Below the pieces are notes generated by a model that was not told where the DNA came from, did not search any database, and saw only the letters and a list, made by a program, of their open reading frames with translations. Both the position numbers and the translations under genes were made by a program. A DNA stretch of 64,000 nucleotides from Hyparrhenia diplandra (taxonomy: Eukaryota > Streptophyta > Magnoliopsida > Poales > Poaceae): contig JADLZK010001312.1 of NCBI GenBank assembly GCA_015847255.1, forward strand, positions 62,001 through 126,000, in the 5' to 3' direction. This document shows, one piece after another, positions 47,057-59,300 of this stretch. Position 1 is the stretch's first letter. Every line of letters starts with the position of its first letter.

Positions 47057-47362
47057 TTTGGCGAGCTTCTCCTAATTCTTTCCTAACTCGAGGACCTTAG
47101 AAAAAAAAGGAGGGGCTCTGAGAAAGTAGGTAGGTCAGCGGTAGGGGATGGCAGCCGGGCAATTCGGTGCCTTAATTAGTTAGTGGAGGCCGCCTCCTCC
47201 TTCTCCCTGGATTCACGAGAGTGTTTCGCGAGCTTCCTCTCTCTCTCTCTTAACTTTGGTGAGCTTCTCCTAATTCTCTCTCAACTCCAAGGACCTTAGA
47301 AAAAAGGAGGGGCTCAGAAAGTAGGTAGGTCAGGCGGTGGGGATGGCAGCCGGGCAAGTCGG
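46981..47362. repeat. Tandem duplication of a ~180 bp segment with CT microsatellite
   Basis: Copy 1 (46981-47170) and copy 2 (47192-47362) both run from GCCTCCTCCTTCTC through a CT run, GAGCTTCTCCTAATTCT, AAAGGAGGGGCTC and GTAGGTAGGTCAG to GATGGCAGCCGGGCAA. They differ mainly in CT run length and a few bases. Confidence 0.85.
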
Positions 47363-49451
47363 GTGTCCCGGCATTAGTGGAGATGGTCGGGCCAGGCCCG
47401 GGCGGGGGAGTTGCGGCCGTTGGAGTTGGAGAAGAGAGCCACGGTGGGAGAGGGAGGTCACCACGGGCATGCTAGGGTCGTACCGTGCCACGGCGAGAGC
47501 GATAAGTGGTGGCCAGCGGCTGGCGCGGACGCGAGGAAGAAACCACGCAGACGCGATGAGGAAGATGAACAGTTTGCACGTGACCCCGGCCTAGCCACAT
47601 GATGATGATCCGACTGCTTCGCCGCATAAGAGGGTCATTTTGGCCTGTATTATAGCAATTTCCTTTTTCTTCTTTGTTGCGAGAGCGAAACAAATACTAA
47701 TTATCTGAGCACATATATTGGTGGCGGAGCTCCAGCAAGACCCAACCGCGCCGCGGCAAGGGCATGGGTGGTGGGCGAAACTACTTTGCTTGCTTGCCTG
47801 TTCTCTCCAAAGCAAGGCAGCTCAGGGCACAACACAAGACCGGCGATCGGCGGATGAGGAGTACAAAGGCAGCCTAGGTGTAGGGTGGATCAATGTAGTA
47901 TGCCACAGCTGATCAGTTTTGTTTGCGCCGCAAATGAAGTAATTTATCTATAGAAACTATTGTTATAAACTTTGCATTGAAGAGTATGGTTTCTTACGAC
48001 AGAGTCTTCAAGATTTAGACTCTACAGTAGACTGCCCTAAGGCCGTGACTTCAGGAGTACAAGACAAATTAGCAACCATAATACGCATAGTACTTCGCTC
48101 CTCCTAGGACTAGTATAAATTATTATAAATATTGAGTTTGCAAATTAAATTGGTCATTGAGCTAGAATTGTTTTTCGTTATTTTGAAGGTTTTTTTTTTT
48201 TTTTTGGGGAGGAATGAGTAAGAAATATAATAAGTGTCTGCATCTGTACCTAATACTACGTGAGACTTTTTTTTTTTGGCGAGGACAACGTGAGACTATA
48301 TGTTTGGTCTTTGTCATTAGTCTCTTCTTGATATATGTTGCCATATCTCAGACTTTGAACAAAATTTGCAGGAGAACTGTTTGTATGATGATGACTGGTG
48401 GCATCTATCTGGTTCCTTTTACTCGTCGTATCAGGGATTTATGCTAGGAAGGCTTAGCGATATTAAAGAGTGACCCACACCACACTCTACATAAATATAC
48501 CTAATACTAAAAGATAATAAATTAGAAAGGTGTGTGCGACCTAACTTCATATCAATGTGCCTTGACAAACTTTAACACACAAGGGGAAAGAAAACAGGAA
48601 GAAAACAACACCAACGCCAAACTGTCAATGTTTCCTGAATGGAGCATAGAAGAGTCCATCAATAAACAAAACCAAGAAAGGACAGTGAAGACAGCAAGTT
48701 GTCGCTGCTCAATCTTGTTTTCACATGTAAATCACGGCGGCATCTTTCTTGTAGAAGCAAGCTTCACATGCATGGACCATACATATCAAAGTCTTATTAC
48801 ATTAACATATAGGAGAACTTGTGATGTGGTAGCCTTGGCTTTGTTCATCTCTGTTGGTAAGATTGCTGACTATTAGTGGCCAGCTGCACCAAGGTCTTCT
48901 CTTGTCTCCTCTCAGACCAACTAGCTCTCCATGCCCTGCCTGGCCTTTTTCTTCCCTTTCTAGCTTCTTCACCCAGATTTCCACACCTTTCAACATCAGC
49001 TCCAGCAGGATAATGTAGATTAAGCTACGTGTGGCCGGTGAAGAGAAGTACACATGGGTTTCATCATACCTTGATTCTGTGGATCAAGGATGGCTCCCAT
49101 ATTTTGTCGTACCATGCAACGTGCGCCCTCGGGTGTTGGGAAACGTCAACCTGCCTTGAATGGGAAAGGTGACCATGTTTACACTGTTTGTGCTTAATTG
49201 CTGAGCCACTCCAGGTTGAGAGTCCTCACACAAATACTGTATACTTCATGTCTAGTTCTCGCCTTTGCCGACCGTCGTGTAACCTTCATAGTAGGATATA
49301 TTTTTTTATTTCTTCTCTCACAAATATAAATTATAATTGTCATAAGTCAAACTTTTTGTTTAACTTAGAATATCTAAAATACTATACAGAATAACAACAC
49401 AAAGATTGGTAGGTGTTACTAGATTCATTGTAAAATATTTTTTAAGACGAG
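47363..49451. other. Intergenic DNA, no gene recognised
   Basis: Short frames without family resemblance, and T-runs at 48190-48206 and 48268-48277. A frame at 48532-48876 is open but has no recognisable domain. Confidence 0.4.
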
Positions 49452-49461
49452 TTTTATATAT

Positions 49462-49957
49462 TTTTTTGAGGGATTCGGCAGAGAAGCTCTCTACCTATTT
49501 TTTTGATTTTTTTTTATTAATATGAACAGAAAGAATACAAAGAATAATAGGCTGTACAACTTACAAGCTTGCAAAGCCCAAAAAAAAAATAAATAAATAA
49601 AAAGAATTTACAAATGGTTCTCTCTCCACAAAATGAGAGGATCTGAAGTACTCTTATTGGGCTTGATGCACACCAAGCCAAGTTCCTCCTTGAGGGCAGA
49701 TTTCCAGTCAACAAGAGTACACGCTCTGCTGTCAAAAATGATTCTCAGGAATTCCAAATCCTCCAGTAGGCAGTGATAAAAATCTCTCTGAAAATGTGAG
49801 AACCAAAGGTTGTTCTAGCATGAATAAGCATGTCCAGGGGCTGCATGGTGAGATGCCAGCGAGAATGCCAATTGAATCCCTGCAATCAGCTGAAGGGGCA
49901 TTCAAAGAAGAGGTGGAAGCTGGATTCTTCTATATTGTTGTGCCAACCCTGAAGGAA
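49462..49957 (-). mobile_element. 5'-truncated LINE with 10-bp target duplication
   Basis: TTTTATATAT flanks the insert at 49452-49461 and 49958-49967. On the minus strand it starts inside the reverse-transcriptase zinc-binding region of ORF2 (WHNNIEESSFHLFFECPFS) and runs through FGSHIFREIFITAYW, then a shifted frame. It ends with an A-rich tail (T-runs near 49462-49516 on the plus strand). Stops and a frameshift show that it is dead. Confidence 0.8.
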
Positions 49958-50204
49958 TTTTATATATGGTTATAGTAAAAGTTTCACATGCATGAATGTT
50001 AGACTATGACATTGTCCTAATGGACTTATATACTAATAATATCTTTATTATCTAAAATACATGGTGTTGACTGATTTTCTTCCAATTGTATGTTTTCACT
50101 AGAGGTGCGTCGTCGAGAGCAATTATAGAATTTTTTTTTTGTTTATAGTTTTTGATTATCAAATAGTTTGAGCCACTTTATTTTACTTAATTAACTAAAT
50201 ATCC

Positions 50205-50645
50205 AACATGGATCTTAGACACTGCCGGAATCGAGGCCTTTACCGAGTGTCCTGGCCTTTGCCGAGAGCAAGATATCGGGCACTTGGCAAAGAGATGATA
50301 TGCCGAGTGCCCGGCCCAACGATACACGGCGACGCTAGACACTCGGAAAAGGCCAGATTTGCCGAGTGTCAAGGCCCGCACTCGGCAAAGAAGTGTTATT
50401 TGCCGAAGTGTCCGAAACGACACTAGGCAAATACTCAGTCGTCGTTAAAACTAATTGCCAATGTTGAACCTTTGCCAAGTGTCAACGGATGACACTCGGC
50501 AAAGAAGTATACACTCGGGTTTTTTTTTATTTTGCTGAGTGTCAATTTTAGCTTTTCGGCAAAGGAGTCCTTTGCCTAGTGCCCCTGCGAGTGTATTAAG
50601 CTCTTACGCGGTGCACGTGGCACTTTCGGCAAAGACCCTGAATCC
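50205..50645. repeat. CACTA-type subterminal repeats (TTTGCCGAGTGTC family)
   Basis: At least ten direct and inverted copies of TTTGCCGAGTGYC-like units lie within 440 bases. This is the hallmark of one large family of grass CACTA elements. Neither terminus (CACTA...) is preserved next to the array. The family differs from the CCGGCGGTGAT family at 10-19 kb. Confidence 0.7.
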
Positions 50646-52130
50646 GGAAGTGAGAGCTGGTGTTATGCCAAACAATGCCCTTACTATTACTTTTGTCCCC
50701 ACAACGTATGTGTGCCCTCGGTAGATCAGTTGTCAAATTAAGATCATGTTTTTTTTTTTCCGAAACAAGATCTTGTATATTTTAGAAGGAAGAGAGCGGG
50801 ATAGTTACTTTTTATTCATTGTTTTTGTGTAAACATTCTTATATATGCATGTTTTTTGTTAAATTACCCAATCAATAAGAGGAAGCTGACCTGCGGCCAG
50901 ATATCTAGTGTGCTTTTGGTCTACAGGCAGTCTGCCAGGGTTCAAATACAACCACCACTTTGTGCACAACCAAGACTCCAAATAGAGATATATTTTCACT
51001 TTGAGACCGTATTGACCGGCCTATGGACCAAAAAGAAGCTCGCGCCAATGCACTAAACTCACAACTTCCACACGTTTTTGTTAGTATAAGCTGTATGCTA
51101 TACTAAGTCTTTTCAACAAATAAATTAGTTAGTAGGGCATCGGCTGTTTCAGCTAGCGCTGCGTGTTTTTATTAGAAAACAAACATGTGTCCCTCCACTT
51201 CAAAATATTAGATATGCATGCTGCAGAATTTCCTTGAATCCGTTTATCTTTTCCGCCGTGTACGTTGTACTTCTCATACCTTTTCCCACTCCGTTGAACT
51301 GGCGAGATGGAATATTTTCAGATTTCCACGTGAGATGTCGACATATTGGATCGGAGAGCCAGCCAACACGCAACACCAGAAGAGACTAATAAGAGGAAAA
51401 AAAAAAAGAAAAAAAAATATATGCCACAACACCCGGTCTGCAAATCACATAGTAGGTGAAGACTAAGAGGGGCCTTCTCGAAGACGAAGAAACAAAGTCA
51501 TTATTCAAGCGATCGAGACACACGTCGCTCGCCTCTTGTGGTAGAAAACAACACGACCCTTCTCTCTGCTAGCGAAAAGGGCGCGCCATTAACCATGTGG
51601 ACCAACCTTAGTTAGTGTGTAGCATCAGTGATCAGTAGTAGCAGAAGAATCATTTCAAGGTCTTTGTACCGTGTACTGTACAAATTGCTCGACATGTACG
51701 TTCTATTAACTACAACCGTTGGCGTGTAAATTCCTATGCATACGTGGGACATGGTGTTGGTCATAATGTTAGGTTAGGATATTTTTAGAAGGGCAATATT
51801 TGATTTATTCAGGATTTTTCTTTTTGAAGAGCTAGGATATGTTCAGCAATCTATAGTACCATCAGTTCAACCATATAGTAGGTTCTTTTTCTTAAAATCC
51901 AAGTGACCCAGGAGTAAAGCCCATTATCCCTGCTAGGTTGAATCACAAGCCGGCAATAAAGTATCACCGCCGGTTTGAACCACCACTGTTGGGGGGACCT
52001 ATATATATCAACCTATATATAGGTTAAAGAGGGCATGCATGAATCTAAGCTATTAGGATGCAAAAGTACATTTTTTATAATATGTCACAGTGAACTATAA
52101 CTAACAACATAATCTATAATTCTGTGCATC
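50646..52130. other. Intergenic DNA, no gene recognised
   Basis: A short piece at about 51945-52005 (CCGGCAATAAAGTATCACCG, then CCGGTTTGAACCACC) looks like a stray CACTA subterminal fragment. The rest shows no supported feature. Confidence 0.4.
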
Positions 52131-53937
52131 CACTACTGGTAGTTTTTTTAACCACCATAGTGGTTTCTTATTAACGGACGGTTTTAATTTACAACCGCCA
52201 TGGAGCTAAGGCCACGGCTAATTGATAGATTTACCATTGCAGTTTTCCAACCTGGGCAATTGGTAACCCTGGTGGTTTTTAATATAACCGCCTAATTATG
52301 AAACCAATATATTTATGGACCACTTGAAGCATCTCTTTACTTGGTTTCTAATTTCAGGATCATAAGAAACGATTAGTTTGCGATTTCTAGGATCAGAAAT
52401 TAGGTTCAAATGGATAAACTCTACCCTAGGTTTGTTCAGTTGCTATGTGCTCTGGAGTTGGGGTACTGTTGAGCCACTTGATGTTGAAAAATAATTGTGC
52501 AAGGTTCCTTCGACATATTGAAAATTGAAATCATAAAATCACAGTATCAAACAATCAATTCAGTCATCCAATCAAACTCTAACTTAGGAGGTTTCACTTC
52601 CATAGAAAAAAAATCACCTTGCGGCTTCCCATTCTACCCAGCCACAACCACCCTCAAGCACTTCACCGCGCATGCCGGTAGCTCGGTCGACCGCTAGAGC
52701 CTACCAGCCACGTTGTTGCGTTGTGCACGCTTGCGCATTTTGCTGCCCCTGTTGCTCCAACTCGGCCGCACTGCAGCTACCTGCCCTAGCCCTACTACCC
52801 CCCGACGTGGCAACACCCCGCCACGGCTGCGTCGCCATGCATTGGCGTGGATCTGCCGAGTGTGAGATGTGGAGCGGCGTCGGCTCATTTCGTTGCGATG
52901 CGCGGGATGCGAGGGTCGGGATCGGGACGGGTTGCTTTCTCTTGACTTTGACTAGATGATGGTCTGTATCTATTACTTATTGGCCCAATTAGCAATAATA
53001 GCCCATCTTCTCATCCCAAAAGATCTCGGGCCTTGAAGCCCGTGTATCTCTAGGAGGGATTCGTTTACTCTCAAGGAGGTAGGCGGGACTCGAGCCCGCT
53101 CCGCCTGTGCACTGCCTTTGTCCGTGTTTGTCCATGAGTGGGGAATCGACCACCGGGTCGAACGGAATGGATGGACATAGATCGGCGTCGTACCACCATA
53201 TGTTAGGGCGGAGAAAAGTAGTAGATGGCAGCGGTGGCCATGGATGTGATCTCCCGAGGCTGGACATGACCGCCACCACAAGGTATGTTCGCCGCGCCCG
53301 ACCGCTTACACCCTACGAGCACCACCGCTGCCACGGCGTGGCCAAGGCCCCTCTGTCACCTTAGGTGCCGACACGGCCTCGTCCTCCGGCTCCGCGCTTG
53401 GCACAACGTGTCGGTCAGATCGATATTGAGAGGCACGACCACTAGGGACGAATGGTTGTGGGCCCATATGCATAGGTAAAGGCTGGGTGGGGCCTCCGGA
53501 TAAGGCTTGAGGCAAGAGGGAATGGGGTGGCCACTAGCCTCGTGGACGGACATGGCTTGGTTGCGGTAACTAGGAAGGGTGGAGAGAGAGATCAGAGGGA
53601 AGGGGCATTGTGGAGGCCGAATGGATGGGAAGGAGATAAGGTGGAGAGTGTGGGGATGTGCTAGGGTTTAGCTGTATTATATTTTGACTAAGATATAGGT
53701 CAAGATGGATTCAGATGGGCTATTTGAGTGCTACTCTAGCTGCTATTAACCATGGCGGATATGTTACAACAAACACCACAATTAATGCAATATCTGTTAA
53801 CCGTTGAATTTTTTAAGAAAAAACAGCTATGGTTACACGGTAAATGTATTAACCATGGTGGTTGTTGCCCTGCGACCAAGCCTCGGGGGTCGATTAACCC
53901 TACTGAGGTTTGTACAAAAAGCCGCCATGGTTAAGAT
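52131..53937. mobile_element. CACTA-like element relic with ACCRCCATGG repeats
   Basis: The left side begins CACTACTGGTAGTTTTTTTA and has several AACCACCATAGTGG / ACAACCGCCATGG motifs up to 52295. The right side (53740-53937) has the same set: TTAACCATGGCGG, TTAACCATGGTGG, GCCGCCATGGTTAA. The middle (52600-53700) is GC-rich with no recognised gene. The right terminus is missing, so the element is truncated there or the call is wrong. Confidence 0.5.
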
Positions 53938-55905
53938 TTGCTAAATACCATGCAAAATCTTTTCAGCTATAGCAACACTCATACCATGAGCAAGGAACTA
54001 CAAGAGCAACAACTCCAAGAAGGAAATGGCACTCACACACATTGCCACTACAATCATCTAACTAGTCAAGGCCATATCATACAATTTCATTGTGCAAACC
54101 AAATTCAAACTCTAGACAATTCCTTGAATAAATATGTGACAACAATACCCACCATTGCCATATACAACCAAAAAAGCAAGAAGATAAGGATTTCTCCTTG
54201 AGTGAAGGACTAGTTGACGAAGGATCACTAAACCAAAGTCCCCTAGTTTTGTTTTTCGTCTCCTTTGTAATCCAATGCCACCATATCTGCAACCGACAAT
54301 GAACAACTCGACATCCAAGCTTTGTTTAGACATGCCACACCGCTATGAATCATAGCCTATGATGGTGTTAAGAAGCATCTAAATGCAAGAGTCTCATGAC
54401 AAAAACACACATGTTTTTCCGAAGATGTATAGAATGAGTCTTTCGGTTGAGCAAAGCAATTCTATTAGTTGATGCCAAGGTGGATCTAGCCATCCAAAAC
54501 ATTGAAGACAAGATACTATCGATGCATAGAGAATACTCATGGCTATTCGTTTGATTGCACTTTCAATTCAGAGGTCCATTACTGCCCATGCTGGATCAAG
54601 TCAAAAGGCATAAACATCCTCCCAAACTAGGATGACGCAGTCCTACGCCAAAGGGCCACCCATAGGACAACCTTTGGCCACCACTATAGGTGTTGATCCT
54701 GTAGCAATAGTGTGGAGCTGAATCCATGCACTACCAAATGTTGCACCTTAAATCTCCAAATCTCGATGCAATGTAGTGTTTCAATGGAGAACTCAGTGCT
54801 CTCTTCTCCACTACCGCACTTGTGTGTCGCCTTTTTACTATAACTCTAGTGCACATACTAGGATTATGTGGTGCACTGCTTCCAACTATGCCTCGAACTA
54901 GAGCCCATCAGAATTCTCTGGTGCTTTCTCTTGTGCATTCCTAAGTTGTTTTTTCATGCCCATTTTGCCTAATGCCGAAATTATTTGCTTCGGCAACATT
55001 ACGACAACATAGTCGTGAAGATTGAATTAGATGATAGCACATGAGACATAAGGATTTATCTTGGGTTTGGGCCACGTCGTGTGCTAAACCCTAGTCTAGT
55101 GGCACTATTGTTGATCTTTGATGTTCGTGTACTCGGTTACAGGGGTTGTTGCTCCTAGCTATCGTTGAAATACGTCGGTCTTGGATGCGGGTAGCGTGTC
55201 ATGCTCGCTGCATTGGTCGTTTGTCGTAACCCTCATGGGCTTTCTCCTTGATGTCTCTTAGGTTGATAGCTTGGGACGGATCCATATAACTGACACCCGG
55301 GCTTCAATTGTACATGTCTTGAGCTTCTTACTTATTTTTTTAGGGTTTTCCATGCTCCTCTTTGATCTTCCTTTGAATTATTGATTGCTTGATCTCCATC
55401 CTAGACTAGCTTGAGTCTATTTTTGCATCCTAGAACTAATATGTTATATACTCTGAAATGTTGTTAGTCCTAATGGCCACGCTATCAATAAACCACGTAA
55501 AATATGGCGAAACTCTAATTATGATACGCTGCTTGTCATCTTTAACACATTGTACTTTTGAAAGGGCTTGTAGCCTAGTGGTTGCAAGGGCATCAGTAGC
55601 ACCTCACGGTTTGTCAAAGCAAATATTTCAAGATTTAATGAAGTTTGTACTTTCGGTGTTATTAAGCGACGTTTCCGTTGTGACTTCAAAGATGCTCATT
55701 GGGGGTAGGATTTGGGCTAACGCTGAGTGTGTGTTATGAGTGTCTTGGTTGTACGGTATAATTACAAAAAAAAAAAAAAAAAAATGTATATAAATGTATT
55801 TGCATTTATATTAGGTTTATCACTAACTTATGTTTTACGTGTCCATTGAGCATGCTAACCACAGATTTGACATACACTTACGTGTAGACTTGGCAACAGC
55901 GTGAT
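53938..55905. other. Intergenic DNA, no gene recognised
   Basis: Frames at 53938-54201 and 55458-55739 lack known domains. A run of about 19 A at 55765-55783 may be an old retroposon tail. Nothing else is supported. Confidence 0.4.
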
Positions 55906-55909
55906 ATTT

Positions 55910-56283
55910 TTGACCGGTTGTGAAAAAAGAAACGCCAAAACGGGAAGACGGGATTATTAGTCGTCGTCGTGTCGTCCTCCGGCGCCACTTGGTTCCCCAA
56001 CCGAAATTGACTTCCTTGACCTCAGTGCCTTTCCTAATGAACCTCCCATCTCACGTGGATGTGCATGCCCATTTACCCATCTGCCCCTCCCGACGTCATG
56101 CAAACGCGGCGCCTGACGCTGCTGGCCCACCGGCTTCATGCGGCCCTACCGGCCTTCCCATTGGTCCACACCCACCTTCCTTTTATTCTAATTTAAATTA
56201 ATTAATTTATTATTTTGTGCAGCCGCAAGTCCAAGTCTGTCAGCTTTGGCTTCTTTTGTGTGTACCCTTGACCCTAATTGACA
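55910..56283 (+). promoter_or_regulatory. W-box cluster upstream of the WRKY gene
   Basis: TTGACC/T/A cores lie at 55910, 56007, 56016, 56268 and 56278, all on the plus strand within 415 bases before the ATG at 56322. TTGAC[C/T] is the W-box bound by WRKY proteins. The last two may lie in the 5' untranslated region. Confidence 0.55.
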
Positions 56284-56321
56284 CAAGTAACCATAAAGCC
56301 CAGACCTTCTCCGTCCTTTCC

Positions 56322-59300
56322 ATGGAGACGAAGCCGGAGCGCCACCGCCACGACCACGTCCACGAGGACGCAGCAGTCATGGAACACGGCGCTCTCTCGC
56401 TGCAACGCGGAGTCACCTTGTTCGGACGGCGGCACGACGAGGAGGCCGCCCGCAGGCCGCCGCCGGGGCGAGATCAGGGAGGTGGACTTCTTCTCGAGGG
56501 ACTCCGGAGCCCGGGGCCAGGACGACGGCGGCGGGCGCGGGGTGCCCGGCGGCGGACGTGACGACGTCAACGTGAGTCTCCCCGATCTCGATCGATCATC
56601 AGCTGCTGGCGCGCGCGGCTTTTGCGGATTGCTGAAATTAAGCGGTTGTGTGCATGATCGATTCCCCTTTTGGCTTTTGCCCAGCGTTTGAATTTATCGG
56701 GTGTAGTGGTTGCTGTGCAGATCGGGCTAGACCTTCTGACCACGGCCACCGCTGCCACGACATCAAGCGCCGGCGAGGAAATGATGGCGGCCAAGAATCA
56801 AAAGGTTTGGTTCATATCCATGCTAGCTGCTCTGAAGATCTTAATTCCTTCCCGTTTTTCGCCATTTCTTGATTGGATCTTGCATTCCTATGTGTAGACA
56901 GAGGCGTCAGCTGTGGAAGTGGAGCTCAGGCGGGTGGTGGAGGAGAACCGGCGGCTGCGTGGCATGCTTGAGGAGCTCACCCGGAGCTATGGCGCGCTGT
57001 ACCAACAGCTTCTCCAGGTCACGCAGCACCGACAGCATCCTGCTGATCTCATGATCAACAGATCATCACTGGCTCATGTAAGTGCTATTTCGTCGGATCG
57101 GATTATATGGTAACCACTTCCATCTATATCACGATCTCCCGTGTATCTTCTGGAGTACGCTAGCTGTCAAATTCATTTTTTTCAATCTTATCTCCTTTTA
57201 TTGCCTGGATTATTATCCGTGGAGTTTCATATTCCAATTCATTTTTTTCATCTTATTTACTTTTTATTGCCTGGATTTTTAATTTCAACGTGGAAAGTAG
57301 TTTCATATTCCAGTTCAGCATATTACTTTCCGTGAAATTTTTGTGCTTTAATCAGGCTCTTGCTCTTGTTACGTTTTCCATTAGACGTATACCATCTGTT
57401 ATTTCGTGGCCTATTTAATCCATTTGACTTTGAGGATCAAATCTAAGATCAAGGAAATTTGTTTGTTGCCTTAGTGAGCCTCGGTTATCTGCAGTCTGAA
57501 CTTGTCGAATTCTTACTATCCATATTTGAGTCCGCATCAATTGCTCAATTTTTAAATTCGCTTCTTATCCCATATATTAGACCTTGCTACTGAAATATAT
57601 TTGCTACCAATCGAGAGATTCTTCAAGATGAAGATTCGTGCAATAATGTACAGGCCATAGCTAAATTTGCGTGCATGCACGCACAACCATGTAAGATCCT
57701 CGTCAAATCTTGTCACATGAGCTTATGAATGCCTCGGTAGTTTACTTCTTTCATCATATAAAAAGTAGAGTATCCTAGCAGATAATATAGTCAAATACTG
57801 ATATGATAATAAGAACATAGGAGCATGGGGAACAGCGGATATATATAGTACTAACTCGATCTTGATCTGCACATTAATAATTTCTTCCGAAACTTTCGGA
57901 GTGACAGTATATATCTGGCCAATTTCATCCAAACTGAGCACTGAATTAGCTAACACATATTCATCTCAAAACGATTTGATATTTATGCACACAGTTGTCA
58001 TTATTTATTGGCGTGAATCACACGATATTGACATTTTCACACAACGTCTAATTTGGTTGATTTTGTTTCTGGCTTTGGTTTTCTGCATACAGTGACGCTA
58101 ATTATGAATACACCGCTACTGATCTCTCATGTCTGTAGTACTAGTAGTAGTTAGCATGTGCTCATCTATCTTTCATGCATGAACGCTTTCAGTTGCTTCC
58201 TCGCTTTTAATTTCCTCTTTGACTAAACAAACGACACGTACGTGTCCATCACCACCAAATCTGGATGCAGACCCACCTGACCACCGCGGCCTCGCACACC
58301 ACGTCCACTCGGCAGCTGTTGGAGGCGCGCGCGTCCTGCACCACTACGGCGCAGCCGCATGCCGTCGCTGGAGTAGAGGACGAGGCCAGCGACGGCGGAG
58401 CCGGGGAGGCGTCGCCTTCGCTTAGCAATGGAGGAAACAACAACGACGCCGACGATGGCAAGAGGAAGACCTCTCCGGATGGGACGGCACCACCGAGGGA
58501 GAATGGAGAGCAGGCGTCGTCGGAGGTGCCTGGTCGGAAGGCAAGGGTGTCCGTGCGCGCGCGATCAGAGGCACCAATGGTACGTAACAGTTTGATTCCT
58601 GCATCCTGCTATGTTGATCTGCTTATAATTGACTATATATCATATCGGCCAGAGATTTTTTTTTAAAAAAAAGTGCTTATATATATAACAGTATGGGTAC
58701 AAGAACGTGCTGTAACAACCACGTTACGGGTACTTAATTTGCATGAAGGGGCCTGAAAAAAGGTTTAGCTAGCTGTTTCTCATTCATTTATTTCTCATAT
58801 ATATGAACATGTAATGGTTTTCTTTTTAACAATTAATAGGTTTTAGGATGACCAGGGCACAAATTCAAATAATGAAACATTACAAATCTCCTTAGCAACA
58901 AGACAGACCATTTCTGTACAGTTGTTTCATCCAATCCAATGTACATAAGTTTATTTATAATTTGCTACTGATACGTACGTGCTCCGATATATGACACATT
59001 GATTCTTTTTTTGAATTTTTGGTATAATACTTGCATGTTTTGTTTAACTATAGATTAGCGACGGGTGTCAATGGAGGAAATACGGGCAGAAGATGGCCAA
59101 AGGTAACCCATGCCCGAGAGCATACTACCGGTGCACAATGGCTGTGGCATGCCCCGTCAGGAAGCAGGTACGTAATATACATGCCCAACCTATCCATGTA
59201 TGTACTACATCATTTCCATAGACTTGAGGAGGCCATGTGTTGGCGTCGAGGCAATACTTTTAACATATATTTGAATTACCATACCCATTCCTCCCTTTAA

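Noticed and set aside
47337..47594. Frame MGMAAGQVGCPG... as a gene
   Set aside because: It starts inside the second copy of a local duplication, has no partner domain, and its composition is that of GC-rich non-coding DNA.
53070..53105. tRNA-like T-arm on the minus strand (GGGCTCGAGTCCCGCC)
   Set aside because: The stem and loop look like a B box, but no D-arm, anticodon arm or acceptor stem can be built around it at the right distance.
54001..55300. Possible retroelement in the gap before the WRKY gene
   Set aside because: Some phrases look like common grass repeats, but no ends, tail or coding domain could be defined.
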